A DNA stretch of 64,000 bases from Favolaschia claudopus. Lineage: Eukaryota > Basidiomycota > Agaricomycetes > Agaricales > Mycenaceae. Position numbers and translations under genes: made by a program. How positions within the stretch are numbered: the stretch's first letter is position 1; every line of letters starts with the position of its first letter. Below the pieces are notes generated by a model. That model made no database searches and was not told where the DNA came from. It saw only the letters and a list, made by a program, of their open reading frames with translations. The stretch covers positions 292,433 through 356,432 of the forward strand of contig JAWWNJ010000194.1 of assembly GCA_037176885.1 (NCBI GenBank). Direction: 5' to 3'. This document shows positions 38,210 through 49,188 of this stretch, in pieces.

Positions 38210-38651
38210 TCGCGCGTTGATGAAATTTTCGCGTAAGTCTCGATTTTCCTCCTATCATTTCCTTTCTTTAACGCGTCTTAGTAGAATTTTTATGAATATC
38301 TACTGCCGTCCGTCGCGCGCACTTATCGCGCCAAAATTTTCTTTTTTACATACACCGCTGCTTGCTACGATGAAAACATCCCGTAGTTAATTTCCATAGT
38401 ATTCTGTACGCGCGTTCGCGCAGGCCGAACAATACACGGTAATTGCCTGCAAACTTAAAGCGTGAGATCGAGATTATCTTAAGTCAATTTTAGCCGCTCA
38501 AGATAATCAGCGCGCCAACTCGCGTGTTTGATTATCGATGACGTTTGACCCATCAAGGGAGCAACCGGTCCAATTGTTCCGAGTACTCCTTTGAGAAAAG
38601 ATTCACACGATCACTCATATTTAAGTTTTGTCTCGACTTGATTTTCCTTAG

Positions 38652-39331
38652 GCTTGTAATCCTTCATGATCACCCCAATACGCCCAACATCTTCGACGCT
38701 ACTTCTTCGCCTGGTTGCTGGCCTGTGGCCCATCCTGCTGCTTATAAACGCGCCCCAAACTTCTTGAGTTACATGAAGCTGCTCGCACTCGATGGCGTAA
38801 CGTTCTTCCAGAGGATTCTTCAGCGTGTCAAGACTAACATTTCTCCAGTTCTTTGAGAAGTGCGCGAATTGCCGTGGCTTCAAATTCGCTTGTCACAACG
38901 AAGGCTGGGGCAAACCATGTCTCGAGTGCAAGAACACTGGGAACATCTGCCCCTTTGCAGAACGCTCCGAATTCCTATGCCACATCAAGATGGAACGCGA
39001 GAAATTCCTTCATAATTTCTGCGGCCCTAGTGCGTCTTCCTTTGACTGTTTCTCGAGTCGAGCTAACAGTAATTTCAATTCAGACCGTGAGGAGGGCCTT
39101 ATCCAGTTCTACGCCAACGCTCTTCAAGCTTTCATGGCGTTCGACCAGGCAGCCAACCCTAAGGCTAAGAACTTTCGCCGCGACGGATTTGTAGGACACT
39201 TATCCTTAATTTCCGACCCTTGGGCTGTTCAGTTCCTCGTTGATCATGTTGATCATCCTGACTTTGATTTTACTTTGGTAGAGAAACAGGCGATTATGTT
39301 CCAAGCCTCCATTGTTCCTGCACCTATGTAG
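38652..39331 (+). CDS. Antisense cargo gene 2, protein with canonical Zn2Cys6 spacing
   Basis: A short gene inside the retrotransposon on the strand opposite to gag-pol. An exon ending ...YMKLLALDG joins, through a 54-base GT-AG intron ending at 38848, to an exon starting FFEKCANCRGFKFAC. The cysteines have spacing C-x2-C-x6-C-x8-C-x2-C-x6-C, the classical Gal4-type Zn2Cys6 pattern. A second intron near 39030-39084 leads to a helical C-terminal part (GLIQFYANALQAFMAFD, then DPWAVQFLVDHVDHPD) and a stop at 39331. The 5' exon and start codon are unresolved. The helices after the cluster may correspond to those in cargo gene 1, suggesting the two are relatives. No fungal-specific transcription-factor domain is seen. 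Confidence 0.62.
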
Positions 39332-39854
39332 TCCTGTACTTTTCCTTTAGTACACGATACACCTTAAATTTACGTCGCGCGACGGAATTTCCTTATTGAA
39401 CTTGTTATGACAAGACTGACGTGTGAAGTCCGATCGAAGTCATGACTTAGTCGATCTCTCGTGACTTTGTCGTGACTTTTTATGATCGAGCCGCGCCAAT
39501 TCTGTCTTCTTAGTTCAATCGGATTCCTTTCCGCGTGTAAATCTACGACAACCGATGTCCAGATTGCGTGTCTGGTTTTAAGTCACGCGAGATCCTTGAT
39601 GTATCACGTTTTTCTTCCCTTAGGCGGTATATTCTTCCGCGTAGGCAAGGAAATCTCGTGACTTTTGATCGCGGTCACGTTTTTCAGGAACCCAGTAATT
39701 ACGCGCGAGTCGAATCTCGACTCTGTATCCATAGGCTTCGTGCCACGTCTTCTTACGTGTCTAGGGAATGACCAATGAAGTCCCGCCTGACTTTGACGCG
39801 ATTTACTAGTCCCCTCCCCATTTCATAAAATTTAACTGTCCTCAGTTAACACGT

Positions 39855-41329
39855 ATGACGCCCGCTCCGTCCTATAAAGAGTTCGAGTTCTTTCGACCAT
39901 TCACCAGTCTCTTCGACGACTACCCCTCTCTAGTAGCATTAACAATGTCTCCTTCTATTCGCGCTCACCTCACCACTGCTCAATATGAAACCCTTATTTC
40001 TATTGGGGACAAGGTTGCCGCGACTCGTTACCCCCGATCGTACCAAGCAGCGCGCCTTCCTGGACCAGCAAACCGTCCTGTTGGTGCGTTTGCTTAATTC
40101 CTAGAACTCGCATTGTTGCTGATTCCACGATTCCTTATTTTTAGGACGGTATGTCGGCTCTCCTTCCTGAGATAGCCAAGGAAAAACCGCTCTACGACAC
40201 CTACTTCGCCGTCAAGAACAGCTATCACCAGTCCGCTACCAATCCCAATGGTGCCATCGGTGGCCGCTACCCCGTCATCGTCGACCTCTGCGCTCGCATC
40301 AAGTACGAACGCGACCGTCTTCGTTCCGGTACAACCTCTAGTCAACAAGCTCATCGTACTGAGCTCGAGGAAGCGCGCGCTGTCGCTGAGGAATTAGAGG
40401 CTAAGTCCTCTAAGAAAGGCAAAGGCAAGGGGAAGGTGAGTTCCGAATTCATTCTAGTCGCGTTTTTGTCTAATAATTCAGGCAAAGGCGAAGAAATCTA
40501 AGGCAACCGTCGAGGATCCCAACGATTCTCCCTTCGATGATTCCGAACTGCCTCTCCCTACCGGTGAGCTCGACGATGTTATGATTGTCGATACTGAGCC
40601 GGTATGTACCTAGGTCTTGCCTCTCGACTCGAGGTTATTGACCAACTCTGCGATGCTCTTCGCGCTTTCCAGGTTGAGGCTACCGCGCCTGGTTCTCGCT
40701 CGACTCAGTCTTTGGACGAGCGTCCTCATGTGAGCTACCCTCTCCAAACTCTGAAAATCCTCGGGCAATTTGCTCGATTAATTCGTCGGGACAGCGTGCC
40801 TCTCAGTCGAGTAGTGCGCGCCCTTCCTCGGTACGCCTCTCATTTTTAAGAATGAAGGGTTTTGACCGAAGGGCTCCCCCTTATCTCAAGGCCATGGCTG
40901 TTCTTGCCCGTACTGACCCCGACTCAGTATCTGGACCCGTTCACGAGGACTTCCCGGTCCCACCACCCCGTAAACGATCGCGGCCGTCCAACTTTGCTTA
41001 TGAGGATTCCGCAGAGCAGTATTCCGGTGCGTTTATTTAGCTCTTATATATTTAAGTCGCGTCTAATTATTATTCTAGCGACCGAGCTCGCCACTAACAG
41101 CGAAGCAATCCAGAAAACTGTTGCCGAAGCTTCTAAGCTCGTTGAAGCCAGCTCCTCCGATGATAACCTTGGATCCCTTCGACTACAGGAGGCGGACCTC
41201 CGGAGCCGGATTGGATTTGCCAACTCGCAACTTCGATACACCCTCAATCACCGACAGCTCCTCGTCGATGAGCTCAAACGAGTTCTTGACCTTCAACACG
41301 ACCGCTCCGCCAAAGCCCCCTCGACTTGA
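39855..41329 (+). CDS. Antisense cargo gene 3, coiled-coil protein of unknown function
   Basis: The third plus-strand gene in the retrotransposon. It begins MTPAPSYKEFEFFRPFTSLF at 39855 and continues through introns near 40085-40144, 40435-40481 and 40600-40670. Recognisable pieces are a helical segment (40150-40310), an alanine/glutamate-rich coiled region ending in a Lys/Gly run (KKGKGKGK, ~40430), an acidic linker, a basic patch (PPRKRSRP, ~40970), and a C-terminal coiled coil (ATELATNSEAIQKTVAEASK to the stop at 41329). No zinc cluster was found. It ends 425 bases from the stop of the convergent pol gene, so transcription from the two strands would collide tail to tail. I recognise no function. 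Confidence 0.6.
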
Positions 41330-41753
41330 GATCCTCGAACGTCCTCGGAACCCAAAGTTCGTCTCTTATTTAGGGTTTAGCTTTTCCTGCGATTTTCAGC
41401 TGATTCTAGCTCTTTTGAATTAGCATCGAATCCTCCAATCGCACCCATCGCCGTACTTCCCAGACTGTTCATTGTCCTCATTGTGACACATCTCGCCATC
41501 ACCTTGCTTTTTGCCAGTAATTTATTTTAGACGCGCTTCGAGTTCACCTATGCAAACCCTTCGCCCAACTCCTATTACTGTCTTTATTTGATCTCCCCGA
41601 GCAGTCCTATCCTCTTTGATACGTCCAACTCGTGATACGCACACTCCTTCACCTCTGTTTTTACTTCCTTATGCCCTTATGCCCCTATGCAATATATGTC
41701 TTTACCGCGTACCTTGCGTTCGAGCCAACTTCGGAAGTTTCCGCTAAGTCATC

Positions 41754-43851
41754 TCACGGTTGAACTTTCCTCCGAGAAGACCGACGGGGCTGGTTTTCGT
41801 ACGAGATTTCCTTTCGAATCTCGTCTAAGTCCAATTCCTCGACTTGGTCCTCCTCGAATTCATCTTCCTGTTCTTCTCCATCGTCTTCTTCCTGTAACTC
41901 CATTCTTGATTTAATGTGAACCTTGCGGAACTGCAAGTCTTGACCCGAGTATTCATCTGAGTCTTTCATCGCAGCTAGTTCGTCAAGTTTTCGAGGAGAC
42001 AAGTCGATTAAGTCGAGGATGGTTCCTGGCAGCTCGAGTTTCTCTCTTTGTTCAAAAGGTATTACTCGGAATTGAGCTATTTTGCCCTGGAAGACTGAAC
42101 CGTCAAGTTCGCAACATATATATGCGCCGCCTTTGGCACGTCTAACAACTACCATTGGTCCTAAGTATCGAGGGTGCATCTTCCTGTTCAGCGACTTCTC
42201 AGTAGTCGTATTCCTGACTAGGACCAGATCGCCTGGTTGGAAGTTATAATCTTTTATCTTCCCGCGATTTTCCTCCTCGTACTTTTTGACCATCTTCCGT
42301 TTCTCCTCACTAACTCGTTCAACGCATTTCCTCCACATGTACTGAGTGCTTGGCGAGTGCTTTAGCTCTCAAACCAATTAGTTCAGCGGTGGAAATTGGC
42401 GCGCCTGGGTATTCTACCAACCAGGTTGCTTCCTCGATGTCCAAAGGTAATATTGGATGAGCGCCGCACACTGCGAAGAATGGAGAACATCCCATTCCTC
42501 TTCTTACAGTTATACGGTCCGCCCATAATACTTGAGGGAAGAACCAATACCATTTCTTAACATCACCGCCGGTTGCCTTGTACAATGATTGCCGGATATC
42601 CCAGTGCCCTCTTTCCACAGTTCCGTTCGCCTGGGAATTGTAAGCCGAGATTTAATTCCAACTACCCCGTACTTCGAGTTTAACCATTTTAGCGCGGCAA
42701 TGAACTGCTTGGCATTATCAGTTACAATCCACTCTGGACATCCCCAACGACAGATTACATCCTCGAGCAAGAACTTGCCGATAGTCTCGGCATCCTCGGA
42801 TCTCATCGGCCGGCCTTCAACATACCGCGACAAGGAATCCCTCGCCGCTATGGAAATACCTGTGACCGTTCGAGACTTCACCCATTATCATGACATCGGT
42901 GTGTATCTTCTGGAAGATGCTTGGAGTCAAGGTAGGTCTCGGCGGGATTTTCAACAGAGCTTTCTGCCTTTGTTGACATATTTTGCAGGTATTGCAAAAC
43001 CAAGTCACATCGCGTTCAAGTTCTGGCCACCAAAATCGAAGCTCGATCTGAGAACGAGTCGCGTATATTCCTCGGTGCCCCAAGGCATTATGCGACGCCC
43101 TCATCATGTACATTCGATGTTCCTTCGCGACTACCAATTTATGCATCGAACCTTCTCCTTTCCTATATAATTTTCCACCCTTGCTCAAGAAGAAGTATCT
43201 GGCGAATTTCATAAATTTCTTGAATTCCTTGTTGTCCATTCCAGTAGGTCTAACAAGAGGACTCTTTAGCCATTCCTTCACGATCTCGATTCTCTCGTCC
43301 TGGGCTATTGCTGCCCCGGATCGGTGATCCTCGACATATTTCTCTCGCTTGTCTGGGTTATTTTTAAGTTCTAGGTCCGGAAGTAAAGGTTCTCCTCCTT
43401 CCACTGATACTATATACTGCGGCATTACAAGTCCTTCGGCCTTGTAAGTCTGGACAACCTTTTCCTGGATGGCTTTTTCTTCCGTCCGGGCGACCGTGAT
43501 TTCATCTTCGAAATCGTCTATCGAGGAGGCAGCCCCTTCCAATCCTTGGAAGTATCCTCCTCGTTCGTCGATCTCGTCTTTGAACTCGTCGAAGTCGAGG
43601 GGTTGTTCACAATTATAGTCCCAATCTTCATGATTTTCCGGGGACGGATTCTGATCCAACCCTTCCTCTGTATTGGGCCATTCCTCGTCTCCTGGTTGCG
43701 CTTTTCTCCGCGACAACCCATCTGGCGGGAAGGTTACTCCTCTGACGTGCTTAAGTTTGAAGTGAAACATCAGGATCTGCTCGATCCAACGATTAATCGT
43801 CGCGTTTGGTCCCATACCTGGGTTATTTAACATTCCTTGATATAGAGCGCG
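41754..43851 (-). CDS. Pol: integrase region
   Basis: The integrase segment of the Gypsy polyprotein. An N-terminal HHCC zinc-binding module (H near HNALGHRG, then CNTCKICQQ) lies at ~43110-42970. The catalytic core shows the first Asp in IHTDVM (~42900), the second in TDNAKQF (~42715) and the Glu in VERGHWD (~42610), which is the D,D-35-E set. A GPY/F-like module follows (DLVLVRNTT, RYLGPMVVVRR; 42250-42130), then an acidic C-terminus to the stop at 41754. I see no chromodomain. The frame is broken between the second Asp and the Glu near 42650 and again near 42330. Both may be sequence errors given the LTR comparison. Confidence 0.85.
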
Positions 43852-45434
43852 TCAGTTTTCGACTACTAACTTCCTGCATCCCAGAAGCCAATATTGCATT
43901 GCCTCTAATGCTCGCTTTAATCCATACAACTCGCGCTTCGGCTGGGAGAACCTGCTTTCCCTCTGGTTCAAAGTTATTGACGCAAACTTCGCGTAATACT
44001 TCTTCAGTTTATCAATAACATCATGTTGATAAATTTGAATCCCAATTGCCATCCATGAAGTGTCCACAGCAAGTACGATATCGGAGTCCCAGTCGTAATT
44101 CAAAGGTTTCAGCGCGGGACATACTTTTATCGCTTCCTTGAGTGCATTCATAGCCGCGACTTGTTCTGGACCCCATACGAATTCAACATCATTCCTTAAT
44201 AACTTCGTAATAGGTCTACAAATTTTTGCGTATCCGTCTATGAACATTCGCAGAACCCCAGTTGTACCTAGGAATTGCCTTACGCCAGAGACATCCTCGA
44301 GAGGTCCCCATCGAACAATAACTCCAATACGGTCAGTTCCTGGTCTTCTGCCTTCAAACGAGCAAATGTGTCCAACTACCGCGAAGACGTCCCCAACATA
44401 GTATACTCTTCATACCTGAGAACGTTCCTCCACTATACTTGAGCCGCTGAATTACGCGATTCAGGTTCAAGAAGTGTTCCCAAATAAACCTCCTAATTCC
44501 GGGGTTCTCGGGTATAGTCTCATATTTTCCGTCTTTATCCTGATATCGAGTTTCCCCCTCCTCTGATTGGTACATCATCGATGTAGGGAATCGTTACATG
44601 CGGGATTTCATCCCTTAATATATATGTGACGTCGTCATGAAATATTGGAACCGAGTTCGTCCACCCTTGAGGAAGCTTGACTAATCGAAGCGCGCCAAAA
44701 GGTGTTTGGAACGTTGTAAAGTCCCCTTGACCCTTCCGCTATGTCTCGATGATCATATCCTGAGTACAAGTCGAGGCATCCCCCACATGCTCTTCCAGCG
44801 AAGTGGTCTGCCAATTCATCTGTCGCGGGAGGCACTCCTGAGTGAGCGATGGTTACCGCGTTTAGCGGTTCCAAGGCATGTACCAAGCGAATGCTCTTCC
44901 CATCCTTCTTCACAACTCCGAAGAATTTACTCCGGTACGAGGAATTTGAAGGCTCATAGACCCCCGCGTCTAGCTTCTTCTTTATAACCTTACAAAATTC
45001 CTCGAGTTGCCCGCGCGGAATTGGGATACTTCTTTCTACCCAAGTCTCGTGCTCGATTACAGGAAACTCGACGGGAGGGAAGAATTCATGTTTGAAACTG
45101 CCTCGTTCAGAGTCGTCCCAAGCGAATCCCGCCTCTTGTTTCATCATTAAATCGTGCATGAGCTTCCGCTCTTCTTCCCAAAGAAATCCCCTTCATGCTG
45201 CTTATCTATCATCTCCTTCCTTTCAGCGGTATACCTTCCAGTAGGTACGAAGTCCGCTGGTTTCGGATTTAATGGCGGCATGTCCGCTAGAGGATCTCCA
45301 ATTATCTCGCGCTTGATTCTATATTTCTCTGGGAGTTCTGTATAGACTGGTCGGATTTTCAATCCTACTGGTTTATACTTCTTGCCTGCGAGAACCGAAA
45401 CCTTTGGTACTTCTTCCTGACTTCTTCCGGACAA
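43852..45434 (-). CDS. Pol: reverse transcriptase and RNase H
   Basis: The RT part has an RT-start motif (SIPIPRGQLEEFCKVIKKKL, ~45030), the palm entry (RLVHALEPLN), the LDLYSGYDH box (~44760) and the catalytic YIDD box at 44574-44585. RNase H follows, with FVWGPEQ and the DTSWMAIGIQIYQ segment (~44060), then the connection RESRFSQPKRELYGLK. The frame changes at a C-run right after YIDD (~44565), near 44700, near 44380, and around 45155 between the pre-RT spacer and the palm. Apart from these shifts every expected motif is present, so the enzyme was recently functional or is functional with assembly errors. A charged, Cys-containing spacer at 45435-45730 separates it from the protease. Confidence 0.88.
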
Positions 45435-45882
45435 GTGCTACAAGGTTCTGGAGATATAAAATCCGCCGAGGCGCAACACCCACACCTTATTCCTTGAGTA
45501 AAGGAATGTACTTTCCTTATCTCGACTGGTGTCTTGGTGCGCGGACCTTCTTCGGGCTTCTCGGGGATGTTCGATTCCCCTTGTACCTCGATTTCTGGTC
45601 CTTCCCTGGTACTCCAAGTAAAGACACCGTATTTCTTGGTTGTCTTATTCTTCTCAAGCTTCTTACCCTTGCGGGTCTTCTGCCTAAATTCTTGGAACAA
45701 AGTCTGCGCTCTCCTGTCTCTTTTCATTGCCCTCGACCCAGTTGACGCGCTAATATACGCCTCCTGAATCTCTGTCTCATCAAATGTAAGCCTCTCGGCT
45801 TAAAATACCCCTCGATTTCTAACTCCTTATTCTCATTAAATCCAAGTTTTAGCGCCACTCTCTCCTCGTTCTTGCAGATGCA

Positions 45883-46565
45883 CTAAGTCATCGAAGTTAG
45901 GCGAAAAACCTGCTCCGCTTTATCTGGGTCAGCAGTTCCACCCGATTCCTCATCCTCGACTTCCTCAACCGTGACTCGAGATTGCTTTGTAGAACTTTTC
46001 TCTCGTCCACGAGGAAACGTAGGCATCGAACACCTCTTTCCTGTGTTGGGATCTTTCAAGGTAACCGTCTGAGAATCATTCCTGCCATTATTTACTTGGC
46101 ATTCAGTTAGAATCTCAAAGGGTCTTCCCAAAAGGACCTTATACGCCGGACCTCGAATTATATGTACTTGTAGATAGACAGTCATGTCCCCGAATTTGAA
46201 GGGAACATTCTTGGCTAACCCAACCGTCCGTTCAATACTTTTATTCGCGCTTTCCATGTGTACAATAATGTCTGGGTCCCAGGATAATTTTAACAGATTA
46301 GCCGTCTCGAGAGACATTGACACAACCTGCGATCCCGAGTCCATAACACATTCTACTCGCGCCTGCTTATTATAGTCGGGAATATTACCCTTAAATTGGC
46401 AGAGTCGCGCGCTACGAATATTGGCCTCTTCTCGTCTGTATAGATTTGCCTAGGCCTTTCACCCGGCTCGAGATTCTCCAAATATTGAAGGTAGGGGTCC
46501 AACACAGTGACCGCTCCTTGTGGTACTTCTTCGGTGGTCTGGTTTTGAATAAACACAGAGTTCAA
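45883..46565 (-). CDS. Pol: retropepsin-type aspartic protease
   Basis: Contains the catalytic Asp-Ser-Gly motif in CVMDSGSQVVSM (~46345-46310), then a hydrophobic flap region and the ILGRP-like segment (VLLGRPFEI, ~46120), typical for Gypsy proteases. Upstream, the linker frame (46565-46353) and the protease frame differ by one base near 46380. Processing of Gag-Pol is the expected role. It sits between gag and the RT as in other Ty3/Gypsy elements. Confidence 0.8.
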
Positions 46566-46880
46566 CGGAGGTAGTTCGCTCAGCTAAGTGCGTCATACTC
46601 CAGTCGCGGTTCCTCTTCTTCATCCTCGAAAGGTAGGGCCTGTTCAATTTCATCTGCGAACATAACTTTCTTAACGCGTCCCTAGGAACTGGCTTTCTAA
46701 CTTTAGTTACGTCGCGTTTAATATTTGCCCTAACTTCCGGCGAAACTCCCACTAAGTCTCGCACATCCACAGTTACTTCTGTACGAAGTATCTTATCAAC
46801 GACCTTCCTTCCTAGACCTTCTCTCTGGACAGGGGCCCTAACTTGATACTCCCGCGGCTCGACTTCCGTGGTTTGTTGTT

Positions 46881-48627
46881 CTAATCAACCAGTTGATTTT
46901 CTGTTCGATTTCTAACCGGCGGAACCGATACATAAGGAAGTTCGACATAAGCCCTGTTTTCTACGGGTCTTTTGTCTTTGTCGCGCCTATCTTCAGACTC
47001 GACTTCCTCAGCCGCTTTGCTTCTCCAATCTTTGTCTTTATCAGCCCGACCTTTTTCTTTCCGGCTCTCAAGGGGCTTAGCACTGTCGGATTTTTGATGG
47101 CTCACCCCTATCCCTGAGCTCTTCAAAAATTTGGTCCGGGCTTTCCTTGACTCTGATTCCTCGTCTGAGCAAATTGCTCTTGAGTCGCGGGAAGTTCTCC
47201 CGCTTGTAAACCTCTCATTATCAAGGTTTGGGAATATCCCGTTCATGTCGAGATTATTCCCGGCCAAAGGCATTGACTGACTTTGGGCCATATAGGTGGG
47301 TTGAACCACCTGTGGGACTTGATTTTGACCAGTAAGCTGTTGTTCAGCTTTCTGAAGTTTTACTTTCAGAGTCTTTATCTCGTCCATAGCCAACTCTTGG
47401 TCCCATCCGGTAGAGGTATCATTCTCGGAATTATAGAACGATTCGTAGGTAGCCTGCCAGTTTTGGCCAACCGCCTTGTTCTTCCAATAATTTTCTACCC
47501 TCTGTTTCTGGCTTCCTTGACCGTGAGGAATGAAGTTCCCGTCCCCAAGCTTATGGCTTCCGTTCTCTATTACTAGATGCCCCTTTTTGATGTGTTCATC
47601 TTTGTACGGGCAATCTCGTGAATAGTGTCCGGTTTCTTCGCAATAGAAACATTTCACTTCTCCTCTGCGTTCCTGCCTTTCGAACGGAGGACCTTGTCGA
47701 GATTGGTTCTGCGTGTTATACGCGTAACTCTGTCGCGGATACTCGCGTTGAGTCTGATGCGGAGGAGGATCTTTAACAAAATTTTGCAAAGTCTTTAACA
47801 CTTCATCGTGCCGCAATTCTCCTGACCTCTGTATGAGAGCATATTGATCTCGGAGTTGAGCAATCGCTCCATTAATTTCCTCGATCTTTTCTTCATACGG
47901 TTCGACTTTGACCATTGGTGTTATCGCTGTTTGCTTAGCTTCCGAGTCTATTTCAACGACGGAGCTTTGTGCTGTTTAGAGGCCAGAGTTTCGGCGAGCT
48001 TTATTAACTCTTCCAATTTTATTGGATCCTCCTTGCGATCATCACTGTCCTTGTCCGCGACTCCTGCAAGCGCTGGGAATTGAGTCTTAATTAACATGGT
48101 ACTGTCAATTGACCCTCGAAGAGTCGTAGCAAAGTTCGACTCCAGAGTTCCCAAATACTGCTCACATGCGACTGGTTAGTCATTAACGCAGGGGCGACGT
48201 ATAATTTCTTGACTTCTCTCAAGAATTCTATGCCGAATCGTCTAAGACGTCCTTCTTCGGTAACCGCTATCCCACGGTTGCGTCGACATAATTGCCTCAA
48301 GAGTTCAACAGTTCCAGCGCGCTCCGATTTGATTTCTGGGTAACTGAGATAAACTTCACTAAGGAAGTCATCGTAGGTACCAGTCTCATATTTACTGAGC
48401 GTCCCGCCAGACGTCTTTCTTTTTCTTAGGCAAGTAATTGGTGATCTGGAGTTTCTTTTCCTTATCATCCGTGATTCCCCCTAACTCGAGATTTGTCCAA
48501 CATGGTCCACGAAGGTCATAAGATCCTCATAGTCGTCTGTTGTAAATTTCGGAGCATTGGAATCCCAGGCATGAGGGACTTTGAAACTCGCGATCCGCCT
48601 TTCTGTTCTATCTTGTTGATCCGCCAT
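46881..48627 (-). CDS. Gag-like polyprotein with CCHC zinc knuckle
   Basis: A nucleocapsid-type zinc knuckle CFYCEETGHYSRDC (C-x2-C-x4-H-x4-C) lies at ~47655-47610. The capsid-like part upstream (48600-48090) includes the DNAPKFTTDDYEDLMTFVDH-like opening and a GTYDDFLSEVYLSYPE segment typical for fungal Gypsy Gag. I start it at 48627 (MADQQDRTER), but an open, Ser/Gln-rich frame runs further upstream to about 48,900, so the true start may lie there. A stop interrupts the frame near 48,485, and it shifts again near 48,430, 48,130 and 47,930. After the knuckle comes a long charged, Arg/Lys/Asp-rich tail. Confidence 0.75.
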
Positions 48628-49166
48628 TCTGTCTCGACTTAAATCTTCTGAACCTAGAGTCTGAGAACTGTTTTGCGAGTCGAGATTGTCTCTTCTCTCA
48701 ATGGTAGATTCCTGGCTCGTTTGTGGTTGTGAAGAAGAAGCCGGCCTTATTTCTTGATACGCTTTTGCTCGAGCAGAGGCTTTGCCTTTAACTTCGGCTC
48801 GACCTTGTTCAGCGGGCGTTTGTGATTTCGCCTTCCTCTTTGAAGGCAGGCGAGGTAACTCTTGTGGAGTTCTATGCCTGTCGGAACGTCTGTGTAGTGG
48901 TTTTGGAAAACCAGTTGAAGATTGTTCCCCGTCTCCCGAAATCTCGAAAGACTCCAGTTACAAAGTGTCTGTGTTCTAGTTTTACCGAATCTAAGATCCA
49001 GTTGCGACTTTTCTTGTCCAAGGTCGCGCTTCGAAGCCTAAAGAGCTCTCCGAAGTATATGCCCGAGTCGCGGCTAGAATTTAGCGCGCCTTTGTAGCAA
49101 ATCTAGTTCCAAAAGCCAATAGGCCTTGAATGTATAAATTACTTCTATGAAGTAATAGCCAAATGA

Positions 49167-49186
49167 ACCCCTCGCGGTGGGCTCCA
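49167..49186 (-). other. Primer-binding site
   Basis: In the element's sense, two bases (TC) after the end of the 5' LTR comes TGGAGCCCACCGCGAGGGG. It starts with TGG, complementary to the CCA end of a tRNA, at the position normal for Ty3/Gypsy. The plus strand read here would equal the tRNA 3' end. I do not assign the tRNA species. Confidence 0.75.
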
Positions 49187-49188
49187 GA

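Noticed and set aside
48782..49097. Plus-strand frames next to the right LTR
   Set aside because: They are opposite the upstream open part of gag, which has the more plausible Ser/Gln-rich composition in the element's sense.
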